Positions 1-4,973 of a DNA stretch of 5,320 nt are shown here, piece by piece. How positions within the stretch are numbered: the stretch's first letter is position 1; every line of letters starts with the position of its first letter. Both the position numbers and the translations under genes were made by a program. A model generated the notes under the pieces. It did not search any database. It saw only the letters and a list, made by a program, of their open reading frames with translations, and was not told the origin of the DNA. The DNA is taken from positions 1 through 5,320 of the forward strand of contig LUZV01000040.1 of NCBI GenBank assembly GCA_001603765.1. The letters run 5' to 3'. The DNA comes from Anaerolineales bacterium Chloro_02. GTDB lineage: Bacteria > Chloroflexota > Anaerolineae > Anaerolineales > Anaerolineaceae.

Positions 1-1
1 T

Positions 2-358
2 AGTGTGGATAAGTCCGCGGATGAATTTTCGAGAACAGTTGCTGATATTGCCAACGATGGCGCGCGGCATTTACGTCAAAATGCCAATTTTCGTCCCTCG
101 GATTTCTTCATTAATGATGACTACTGCGCCGCTGGCTACGGTGTTCTGACTTCAGGCGAAAAAGAAGCTATTCAACTCTTTGCCCGCTACGAAGCGATCC
201 TGCTCGACCCAGTCTATACCGGTCGCGCGGCAGCCGGGATGATAGACCTCATTCGCCGCGGGTTCTTCAAACCAGAAGAGCAAGTCCTCTTCTGGCATAC
301 CGGCGGCACTCCAGCCCTCTTCGCGGACCCATATACCGGGGTGTTGTCGAAGCCTTAG
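2..358 (+). CDS. D-cysteine desulfhydrase / ACC deaminase family protein, C-terminal part (5' end outside window)
   Basis: The frame is open to the left edge, so this is the last 118 residues of a longer protein (family members are usually about 320-340 residues). The GTG at 5 is an internal codon, not a start. The visible part matches the C-terminal region of fold-type II PLP enzymes of the D-cysteine desulfhydrase / 1-aminocyclopropane-1-carboxylate deaminase family. It shows a DDYCAAGYGV segment, then LLDPVYTGRAAAGMIDLI, then FWHTGGTPALF close to the C-terminus, as the family expects. The PLP-binding lysine and the N-terminal domain lie upstream and cannot be checked. Family members break D-cysteine into pyruvate, ammonia and sulfide, or deaminate ACC; the fragment cannot separate these two. 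The tail after HTGGTPALF is about a dozen residues, normal for the family, so I see no sign of a frameshift. It is convergent with the DUF1801 gene, 61 bases apart. Confidence 0.88.
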   Translation, partial: SVDKSADEFSRTVADIANDGARHLRQNANFRPSDFFINDDYCAAGYGVLTSGEKEAIQLFARYEAILLDPVYTGRAAAGMIDLIRRGFFKPEEQVLFWHTGGTPALFADPYTGVLSKP

Positions 359-371
359 ATGCCGCGCATCT
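357..371 (+). other. Short hairpin over the stop codon of the desulfhydrase-family gene
   Basis: AGATGC (357-362) and GCATCT (366-371) are perfect inverted repeats with a three-base CGC loop, and they overlap the TAG stop at 356-358. The stem is only 6 bp and no T-run follows, so it is not a canonical intrinsic terminator. It may end or stabilise the 3' end of the mRNA, or be chance. The remaining bases up to 419 show nothing else. Confidence 0.3.
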
Positions 372-419
372 GCCTCGCCGTGCTGCCGGCAACCATTAAT
401 TCCATGATTTTACGAATGA

Positions 420-764
420 TCAGCCTTTTAGCCTGCTGAGATTAAACCTCACCAAATCTCTGATCAGATTTTCATCCAGTGGCATGGTATAGGGAATTTG
501 GATAGCGCCTTTGCTGGTTTTATACCCCTTTAGGCGCGCTTTAAAATGCTCAATCGCGGCTGGGGTCGGGTAAATGCCCAAATGGTTCTTTTGTGCCGCG
601 AAATAAAAGATTGCTTTGCCGTTTTTCTTGAATGCGGGCATCTGATAACTGAGCGTCTGGCTCAACTCAGGATCAATCTCCAGCACAACCTCCCTTACTC
701 GTTTCAGCAGCCCCTGCACATCCAGTGGCGCTTTGTCTATGTAGCCATCTATCAAATTTTCCAT
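420..764 (-). CDS. DUF1801 family protein, YdhG/Fra-like
   Basis: A complete 114-residue cytoplasmic protein of the DUF1801 (YdhG-like) family, near the usual family length. Family hallmarks are visible in order: an N-terminal YIDKAPLDVQGLLKRVREVV helix (residues 8-27), SYQMPAF (39-45), IFYFAAQKNHLGIYPT (52-67) and YKTSKGAIQIPY (81-92), with a final LIRDLVRF helix. The Bacillus subtilis relative YdhG (Fra) has been described as a frataxin-like iron chaperone for Fe-S assembly. Many other members have no known function, so an iron role here is only inferred, and no Fe-S genes are nearby. The start is ATG 764-762, supported by AGGAG four bases upstream and the near-full family length. It is convergent with the desulfhydrase-family gene and divergent from the surface-protein gene, so it is probably monocistronic. 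Confidence 0.87.
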   Translation of the reverse strand: MENLIDGYIDKAPLDVQGLLKRVREVVLEIDPELSQTLSYQMPAFKKNGKAIFYFAAQKNHLGIYPTPAAIEHFKARLKGYKTSKGAIQIPYTMPLDENLIRDLVRFNLSRLKG

Positions 765-768
765 TTAG

Positions 769-773
769 CTCCT
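769..773 (-). promoter_or_regulatory. Ribosome binding site of the DUF1801 gene
   Basis: On the minus strand AGGAG lies four bases before ATG 764-762. Spacing is slightly tight but the match to the anti-Shine-Dalgarno sequence is strong, and it fixes the start. Confidence 0.75.
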
Positions 774-788
774 GTCTTTCCTGGGTTA

Positions 789-794
789 ATTATA
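789..794 (-). promoter_or_regulatory. Candidate -10 box of the DUF1801 gene
   Basis: A perfect TATAAT reads on the minus strand from 794 to 789. Transcription would begin near 782, giving a leader of about 18 bases that carries the AGGAG site. I find no convincing -35 hexamer at 16-18 bp spacing, so the promoter is either activator-dependent or a fortuitous match in AT-rich DNA. Confidence 0.45.
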
Positions 795-883
795 TTTGCA
801 TCTCATCAAGCTTCGCTTCACTTATAGAGATATTTCAAAATCGGGCACGACAAACCCCAAAAAGTCAGACAAGTGATATTCCC

Positions 884-892
884 TGCTATAAT
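884..892 (+). promoter_or_regulatory. Extended -10 promoter of the membrane/surface protein gene
   Basis: TGCTATAAT (884-892) is a perfect extended -10 element (TGn plus TATAAT). The -35 region at 17 bp spacing (864-869, GTCAGA) is a poor match, as is common for extended -10 promoters. The seven bases between the box and the ATG at 900 place the expected transcription start at or next to the A of the start codon. Confidence 0.65.
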
Positions 893-899
893 CCAAAAA

Positions 900-1784
900 A
901 TGAACGTCGACATTCGTTCCACTGTTTTCGTGCTCAGCATCATGGCGGCAATTGCGGCTATTTGGCTGGCGTTCCGCGCCCGGGATGCCTTTCGGGCGGG
1001 CAGGAAACTGCCGTTTTTCTTTAAAAAGCGTCAGCAGTACGACCTTGGAGCGCGGCTTTTGATCGGGGTTTTTCTTCTGTTGGCATTCGCTTATGCAAAC
1101 TTCCGTTGGGGAGAATTGTTCGCCTACCGCTACTTTCCGCCCACTCTCACCCCTTCATTAACCCCCACCATCACCCAAACGCCAACTATCACCCTCACGC
1201 CTACCTTAACACTTACTCCCACCCTAACCAGCACCCCCTCTGTCACCGGAACGCCTTTTATCCCAACCCAGATTTCTACTGAGTTTGTGTCTGTTGTCAC
1301 TCCAAAATCCGATTACACCTTCAGCCTGATTGTGTTTTCCACCAAAATCGATGACGATCTTCAGCCAATCCAACCTGCGATCGAGTTTGAAAATCCGCTC
1401 AAAACGATCTACGGCACCTATAGCTACAACATGATGGATCACGGTGTGCAGTGGACCGAAATTTGGGTAAGGGATGGAAAAATGCTGCATTACAGCACCG
1501 GCACCTGGCAAGGCGGCAGCGGCGGATATGGCTCCGCCTTGCTTGAGTTGCCTCCCGACGAATGGCTGCCGGGAAGTTACCAGCTCCAGTTTTTTATTGG
1601 CGAAAATTGGATCATGAGCGGGCACTTCCGTGTATTGGGCAACGCCCCAACCCGTACGCCAACCATCACGCTCACTCCCACGCGCACACCAAGCATTACA
1701 CCCAGCCCAACCAGCACGCCGACACCAACAAAGACCCCACCACCTATACCCACCAGCACGCCGCGCCTCACCGCCACGCCTTAG
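900..1784 (+). CDS. Two-helix membrane protein with extracytoplasmic Thr-Pro stalk and unrecognised beta-rich module
   Basis: I do not recognise this gene by name. The 294-residue product has a hydrophobic helix at about 8-25, a strongly basic loop at 26-50 (many Arg/Lys), and a second helix at about 51-66. By the positive-inside rule the loop is cytoplasmic and both termini are outside. Residues 82-123 form a Thr-Pro linker with prolines at 89, 95, 101, 107, 113 and 119, an exact six-residue period. Residues 124-247 look like a compact beta-rich, possibly Ig-like module, with GVQWTEIWVRDGKML, GTWQGGSGGYG and WLPGSYQLQFFIGENW segments. Residues 250-294 are a second Thr-Pro tail. Such architecture is typical of Anaerolineae cell-surface proteins; the function is unknown. 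A GTG at 873 would add nine residues, but it would put the promoter inside the gene, so ATG 900 is preferred. No ribosome binding site precedes it. It is divergent from the DUF1801 gene. Confidence 0.78.
   Translation: MNVDIRSTVFVLSIMAAIAAIWLAFRARDAFRAGRKLPFFFKKRQQYDLGARLLIGVFLLLAFAYANFRWGELFAYRYFPPTLTPSLTPTITQTPTITLTPTLTLTPTLTSTPSVTGTPFIPTQISTEFVSVVTPKSDYTFSLIVFSTKIDDDLQPIQPAIEFENPLKTIYGTYSYNMMDHGVQWTEIWVRDGKMLHYSTGTWQGGSGGYGSALLELPPDEWLPGSYQLQFFIGENWIMSGHFRVLGNAPTRTPTITLTPTRTPSITPSPTSTPTPTKTPPPIPTSTPRLTATP
1140..1268 (+). repeat. Coding repeat: Thr-Pro hexad stalk
   Basis: This stretch encodes repeats of the pattern T-P-T-[I/L]-T-x, with proline exactly every six residues over six units. 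The bases themselves are not tandem copies: Thr is written ACC, ACG, ACT and ACA, and Pro CCT, CCC and CCA. The repeat is therefore kept at protein level rather than freshly expanded. The likely role is an extended spacer holding the following module away from the membrane; glycosylation of the threonines is possible but unproven. Confidence 0.8.
1647..1781 (+). repeat. Coding repeat: C-terminal Thr-Pro/Ser tail
   Basis: The last 45 codons of the surface-protein gene encode almost only Thr, Pro and Ser with a few Arg, Lys, Leu and Ile. Proline spacing is irregular, unlike in the first stalk. No domain, sorting motif or membrane segment follows before the TAG at 1782-1784. Confidence 0.75.
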
Positions 1785-1866
1785 TCGCGGTCTTAGTCTG
1801 CCGCCCTTCTCGCTCCAACCGGGATAATCACACTTAACCGTTAGGTTGGTCTGTGGGCGTAATGAA

Positions 1867-1880
1867 CTTCTTACAAGAAG
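1867..1880. promoter_or_regulatory. Inverted repeat upstream of recJ, candidate operator
   Basis: CTTCTT (1867-1872) and AAGAAG (1875-1880) are perfect inverted repeats around a two-base AC centre. The centre lies about 54 bp before the inferred recJ transcription start, a position suited to an upstream activator or other dimeric regulator. The loop is too short for an RNA hairpin of full stem length, so a protein-binding dyad is more plausible than a terminator. It may also be chance. Confidence 0.3.
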
Positions 1881-1915
1881 GGCTTAGATATCCAGATAGG
1901 GCAGGAAACACAAGG

Positions 1916-1921
1916 TACAAT
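1916..1921 (+). promoter_or_regulatory. Candidate -10 box of recJ
   Basis: TACAAT lies six bases before ATG 1928, so transcription would start at or beside the start codon. I see no good -35 hexamer at 16-18 bp spacing. The position mirrors the -10 box of the gene upstream, which raises confidence somewhat. Confidence 0.45.
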
Positions 1922-1927
1922 AGACGA

Positions 1928-3649
1928 ATGACCGAAAACACTCAATCCTCCCTCAAAAAACGCTGGGTCATTGCGCCCCTAATCCCAAATGACGTCAAAC
2001 AAGCCCTCAAGGATTATCCGCCTTTCTTACGGCAGCTGCTGTTCAACCGCGGGATAACCGACGCGAGCTCCGCCAGGGCTTACCTTGGGGAAGGCTCGCC
2101 CACTCCAACAGACCCCTTCCTGATGCTCGGCATGCGCGAAGCTGTCCAGGCAATTGAGCAAGCCCTTCAGGAGGGTAAAAACATTACCGTCTATGGCGAT
2201 TACGATACCGACGGCGTGACCGCTTCGTCATTATTGTTTGAATTTTTTAGCCAACTAGGCAGTGAACCGCGAGTTTACATCCCCAACCGCTTCGATGAGG
2301 GCTACGGTCTCAATCTTGAGGCAATCGATCTGCTCGCCGCTGAGGGCACTCATTTGCTCATCACGGTAGATTGCGGTATTCGCTCCATTAATGAAGTCCG
2401 CCGGGCAAAAGAGCTAGGCATGCGAGTGATTATCACCGATCATCATCAGCCAGGTGACTCGCTTCCGCCAGCTGACGCAGTTATTAACCCTCATCAGCCT
2501 GGCGACCCCTACCCTTACAAGGAGCTGGCAGGGGTTGGCCTGGCATATAAGCTCGCGGAGGCATGGCTGCAGTCCCACCCCAACCCGTCGATCGACCTCA
2601 GCCAGTGGCTTGACCTGGTGGCGATTGGGACCGTGGTGGACGTTGCACCGCTGACCGGTGAAAACCGCTCTTTGGTCAAACGTGGGCTGGCGAAGATGCG
2701 CCAACCTCAGCGTCAGGGCTTGTTTTCGCTGGCGCAAGTCTCATCCATCAATCCCGCGAACATCAATTCTGGTCATCTCGGGTTCGCGATCGGACCGCGC
2801 CTTAACGCGGCAGGTCGTCTCGAAAGCGCCCTGGACTCGTTTCGCCTGCTCGTCAGTCAGGACGTCTTTGAGGCTGGCTGGTTGGCGCAGCAGCTCGACT
2901 CCTTAAATACCAGCCGCAAAGAGATTGCCAACCACATCATCGAATCGACCATGCTCCAGATCGCCTCACAGGATCCAGCGACACCGGTGTTGTTTTCTTA
3001 CTCGCCAGATTACAATTCGGGGGTGGTAGGGTTGGCAGCCGGTCGGTTGGCTGAGGTGTTTTATAAACCTGCCATTGTGGGAACAGTCGAAGGGGAGCAT
3101 ATTAAAGCATCCTGCCGTTCAATCCCCGAATTTGACATCAATCATGCCTTAAATCAATGCGGTGACCTGCTCGTTCGCTATGGCGGTCATCCGATGGCGG
3201 CTGGGCTGACCGTCCGGCTCGAAGACGCCCCCGCGCTGCAGGAACGCCTAAACGAAATCGCGCTCGCCAGTTTCCATGGGCTAGACCTTGCCCCTACCAT
3301 TCACATCGATTACGAAATCGCGCTCAACAAACTGCAAGGGGATCACTTCCCCGGCATTCTTGACGCGGTCGCGCAGTTGGAGCCGACTGGAGCCTCAAAC
3401 CCAAGCGCGATTTTCTGCAGCCGCAACTGCCGCGTGCTGCGCGCCAGCGCGGTTGGCAAGGGCGAGCATCTCAAGCTTGTGTTAGGGTCAGGCTCAAATC
3501 AGATGGATGCCATCGCCTTCCGCAAGGGGTCATTGTTGGAAACCTTGCCCGATAAGGTTGATATTGCCTACACCTTTGAGATTAATGAGTTTAACGGACG
3601 CAGCACAATGCAGCTAAATGTGCGTGATATCCAACCCTCAGCAGGTTAA
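1928..3649 (+). CDS. recJ: Single-stranded-DNA-specific exonuclease RecJ
   Basis: A complete 573-residue RecJ, the cytoplasmic 5'-to-3' single-strand DNA exonuclease of recombination, mismatch and base-excision repair, using divalent metal ions (Mn/Mg) in a DHH phosphoesterase site. Visible motifs in order: GDYDTDG (90-96), TVDCG (146-150), TDHHQP (170-175), NPHQ (187-190), GTVVDVAPL (234-242) and GPRLNAAGRL (289-298). Then comes the DHHA1 domain with YNSGVVGLAAGRLAE (362-376) and GGHPMAAG (419-426). Residues from about 455 to the end fit the C-terminal OB-like DNA-binding domain. All expected metal-ligand aspartates and histidines are present, so it should be active. The length is typical of the family core. 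An upstream GTG at 1853 would add 25 residues without family character and would swallow the -10 box, so ATG 1928 is preferred although it lacks a ribosome binding site. Its stop overlaps that of the convergent acyltransferase gene. Confidence 0.95.
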   Translation: MTENTQSSLKKRWVIAPLIPNDVKQALKDYPPFLRQLLFNRGITDASSARAYLGEGSPTPTDPFLMLGMREAVQAIEQALQEGKNITVYGDYDTDGVTASSLLFEFFSQLGSEPRVYIPNRFDEGYGLNLEAIDLLAAEGTHLLITVDCGIRSINEVRRAKELGMRVIITDHHQPGDSLPPADAVINPHQPGDPYPYKELAGVGLAYKLAEAWLQSHPNPSIDLSQWLDLVAIGTVVDVAPLTGENRSLVKRGLAKMRQPQRQGLFSLAQVSSINPANINSGHLGFAIGPRLNAAGRLESALDSFRLLVSQDVFEAGWLAQQLDSLNTSRKEIANHIIESTMLQIASQDPATPVLFSYSPDYNSGVVGLAAGRLAEVFYKPAIVGTVEGEHIKASCRSIPEFDINHALNQCGDLLVRYGGHPMAAGLTVRLEDAPALQERLNEIALASFHGLDLAPTIHIDYEIALNKLQGDHFPGILDAVAQLEPTGASNPSAIFCSRNCRVLRASAVGKGEHLKLVLGSGSNQMDAIAFRKGSLLETLPDKVDIAYTFEINEFNGRSTMQLNVRDIQPSAG

Positions 3650-4737
3650 ACGCCGGGTTCAATTTGGAAGAGCTTTTTGTTGATCTCTTGTCTGCCGTCA
3701 GAGTAGGTTAGGATTTCCTGTGTGTGCAGGCTGAATGGCTTGCCCTCACGCTCGGCGCGCTCCAACAGCTCAATCAGCGATCGGATCCCAACTTCAACCT
3801 GGCTGCCTTCTTCTACACCCATCCGGTAGGTAAAAAATGCTGGGTTGAGTTTCAGATAAGTGAGAATGGCTTGCAGCGAGTGATGAATAGAGGATGCTTT
3901 GACACTCTTTTTATGCTCATAGAGCGGATTTACCGGGACTTTTAGGTTAATTTTGAAACTGTCGAGCAGTACTGGAGAGTGTAAAAAATTTGCCAGGGCA
4001 GACCCGCCCAAAAGCTCTTCATTGTCTTCGCCGGCGCGTTCAATCCAAAGAGAATAGCGCGACTCGAGAGGAAAGAGGCTTTTTTCCTCATCTGTTACCT
4101 GGTCGTAGATCGCGTCGAGCACCTGCTGTGAGTAAGCTATCAGCCTGTTTTTATCAATTCCGCTTCCGTCTGCCGGCATCGCTGGGATCGGCTTCCCGAC
4201 CTTCATTACCAACTTGGGTCGTTTTAACTGAAGTGCTCGCTTGAGTGAACTCTGCAGCCCGCTGAAACCAATTGGCACTACCACCGCGCCGGTTCGCTGA
4301 CTGAGCAGCGCGACGCCAATCTGCGGAGCCATCCTTCCCGGCGCCCAGGTGCCCCCTTCAGGGAAAATGCCAATAACGCCGCCCTGTCTAAGCACGTCCA
4401 TTGCCTGCTCCATGGCTTTGCGATCCAGATTCCCGCGATTCACCGCAATAAACCCGTAAAAACTCACAATACTGCTAACCCCACCCTCAAAGGGTAAGTC
4501 GCCAGCACCAATCGGTTCGACAATACGCTTTGGTAAGACAGCCATCAAAATTGGTTCGAGATATGCGGCATGATTGCCCGCCAGGATAACAGGCCCCGAG
4601 TCTGGTATATTTTCGAGACCTTCAACTTTCGTGCGGGTTAACAAGCGAATCAGAACGCGACCCAAAACCCGTAGAAATTTCCGTCGGTTTAGGTAGCGTG
4701 GATAAGCAAGGCTATAAGTGGGTGTTATTTGTTTCAT
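3646..4737 (-). CDS. PlsC-family 1-acylglycerol-3-phosphate acyltransferase-like protein with C-terminal extension
   Basis: A 363-residue glycerophospholipid acyltransferase of the PlsC/LPLAT superfamily, expected to move an acyl chain to lysophosphatidic acid or a related acceptor at the inner membrane face. An amphipathic, basic N-terminus (about 14-35) may bind the membrane. Motif I is NHAAYLEP (55-62), so the usual HX4D reads HX4E (H56, E61). Motif II is GFIAVNRGN (95-103), motif III IFPEGGTW (124-131, usually FPEGTR) and motif IV VVPIGFSG (153-160). About 140 residues (from about 220) follow the catalytic domain; I recognise no domain there. The frame runs upstream to a TTG at 4890, but that stretch reads backwards through the tRNA gene, so ATG 4737 is taken as the start. 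The preceding bases (GTGAAGAT) are a poor ribosome binding site. The acceptor substrate cannot be told from sequence. Confidence 0.87.
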   Translation of the reverse strand: MKQITPTYSLAYPRYLNRRKFLRVLGRVLIRLLTRTKVEGLENIPDSGPVILAGNHAAYLEPILMAVLPKRIVEPIGAGDLPFEGGVSSIVSFYGFIAVNRGNLDRKAMEQAMDVLRQGGVIGIFPEGGTWAPGRMAPQIGVALLSQRTGAVVVPIGFSGLQSSLKRALQLKRPKLVMKVGKPIPAMPADGSGIDKNRLIAYSQQVLDAIYDQVTDEEKSLFPLESRYSLWIERAGEDNEELLGGSALANFLHSPVLLDSFKINLKVPVNPLYEHKKSVKASSIHHSLQAILTYLKLNPAFFTYRMGVEEGSQVEVGIRSLIELLERAEREGKPFSLHTQEILTYSDGRQEINKKLFQIEPGV

Positions 4738-4747
4738 ATCTTCACTG

Positions 4748-4775
4748 TTTATATTTAACCCAGCAGATTTGTAAA
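4748..4775 (-). promoter_or_regulatory. Promoter of the PlsC-like gene
   Basis: On the minus strand TTTACA (4775-4770, five of six consensus bases) is separated by 16 bp from TATAAA (4753-4748, five of six). Transcription should start near 4741, leaving only about 3-5 bases before ATG 4737. The promoter sits between the tRNA 3' end and the gene, so the acyltransferase need not depend on tRNA transcription. Confidence 0.6.
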
Positions 4776-4791
4776 GTTGCTTAAAAACAAA

Positions 4792-4864
4792 TGCCCCCAC
4801 AGGAATTCGAATCCTGGTTTTGGCCTTGAGAGGGCCACGTCCTGGGCCGCTAGACGATGGGGGC
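4792..4864 (-). tRNA. tRNA-Glu (anticodon CTC)
   Basis: A 73-base tRNA that folds into a complete cloverleaf. The acceptor stem is GCCCCCA (4864-4858) with TGGGGGC (4799-4793) and the discriminator base is A at 4792. The D-arm contains GTCTAGCGGCCCAGGAC, closely similar to bacterial tRNA-Glu. The anticodon stem is TGGCC/GGCCA (4837-4833, 4825-4821) around the loop CTCTCAA, with anticodon CTC at 4830-4828 for GAG codons. The T-arm is CAGGA-TTCGAAT-TCCTG (4816-4800). The 3' CCA is not encoded, so a CCA-adding enzyme must supply it. A T-rich trailer (TTTGTTTTT, 4791-4783) follows at once and may help end or process the transcript. Confidence 0.96.
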
Positions 4865-4876
4865 GTCGAGATAGGA

Positions 4877-4905
4877 ATAATATCATGCAAAATTCAAGGC
4901 GTCAA
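4877..4905 (-). promoter_or_regulatory. Promoter of tRNA-Glu
   Basis: On the minus strand TTGACG (4905-4900, five of six consensus bases) and TATTAT (4882-4877, five of six) are separated by exactly 17 bp. The inferred start near 4870 lies about five bases before the mature 5' end at 4864, so the precursor leader removed by RNase P would be very short. This is the best-matched sigma-70-type promoter in the window, fitting for a stable RNA. Confidence 0.75.
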
Positions 4906-4910
4906 TCATT

Positions 4911-4918
4911 TGAGCTCA
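4911..4918. promoter_or_regulatory. Palindrome between divergent promoters
   Basis: TGAGCTCA is a perfect 8-base palindrome, lying almost midway between the -35 boxes of the tRNA promoter (4900-4905) and the aldo/keto reductase promoter (4927-4932). It could be a shared operator half or chance; it is short. Confidence 0.2.
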
Positions 4919-4926
4919 TTCATTTA

Positions 4927-4955
4927 TTTGCATCTAATCGATATTTCCCTATAAT
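4927..4955 (+). promoter_or_regulatory. Promoter of the aldo/keto reductase gene
   Basis: TTTGCA (4927-4932, four of six consensus bases) and a perfect TATAAT (4950-4955) are separated by 17 bp. The inferred start near 4962 puts the Shine-Dalgarno sequence at the very 5' end of a leader of about 12 bases. Confidence 0.65.
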
Positions 4956-4961
4956 TACCTC

Positions 4962-4967
4962 AAGGAG
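4962..4967 (+). promoter_or_regulatory. Ribosome binding site of the aldo/keto reductase gene
   Basis: AAGGAG, six bases before ATG 4974, is an ideal Shine-Dalgarno sequence and fixes the start. It contrasts with recJ and the surface-protein gene, which lack one. Confidence 0.85.
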
Positions 4968-4973
4968 CAAAAT

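Larger units (their letters stand above)
1785..1927. other. Spacer between the surface-protein gene and recJ
   Basis: The 143 bases hold no convincing gene. They contain weak dyads (CCAACC 1815-1820 with GGTTGG 1844-1849, and AACC 1836-1839 with GGTT 1844-1847), neither followed by a T-run, so no clear intrinsic terminator is seen. A stronger near-palindrome at 1867-1880 and the recJ -10 box at 1916-1921 are listed separately. An in-frame GTG (1853) and ATG (1862) precede the recJ start but are not favoured. Confidence 0.6.

Noticed and set aside
325..412. Possible frameshift at the end of the desulfhydrase-family gene (another frame continues open to a TAA at about 410)
   Set aside because: The in-frame product ends about a dozen residues after HTGGTPALF, as family members do, and the alternative tail does not resemble the family.
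546..1024. Plus-strand open frames across the DUF1801 gene and into the next gene
   Set aside because: They overlap a well-supported family protein on the opposite strand and show no protein-like features of their own.
1224..1625. Minus-strand open frame of 133 codons inside the surface-protein gene
   Set aside because: It is antisense to a gene with clear membrane, stalk and module structure; it lacks a ribosome binding site and recognisable motifs.
1140..1781. Repetitive ACC/CCC-rich DNA considered as a CRISPR or tandem satellite
   Set aside because: There are no identical repeats with unique spacers; the periodicity is explained by Thr-Pro codons inside one open frame.
1815..1849. CCAACC ... 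GGTTGG dyad as a terminator of the surface-protein gene
   Set aside because: The loop is 23 bases, the stem is only 6 bp, and no T-run follows.
4738..4890. N-terminal extension of the acyltransferase from a TTG at 4890
   Set aside because: It reads straight through the complete tRNA-Glu gene and a well-formed promoter, and the extra residues have no PlsC character.
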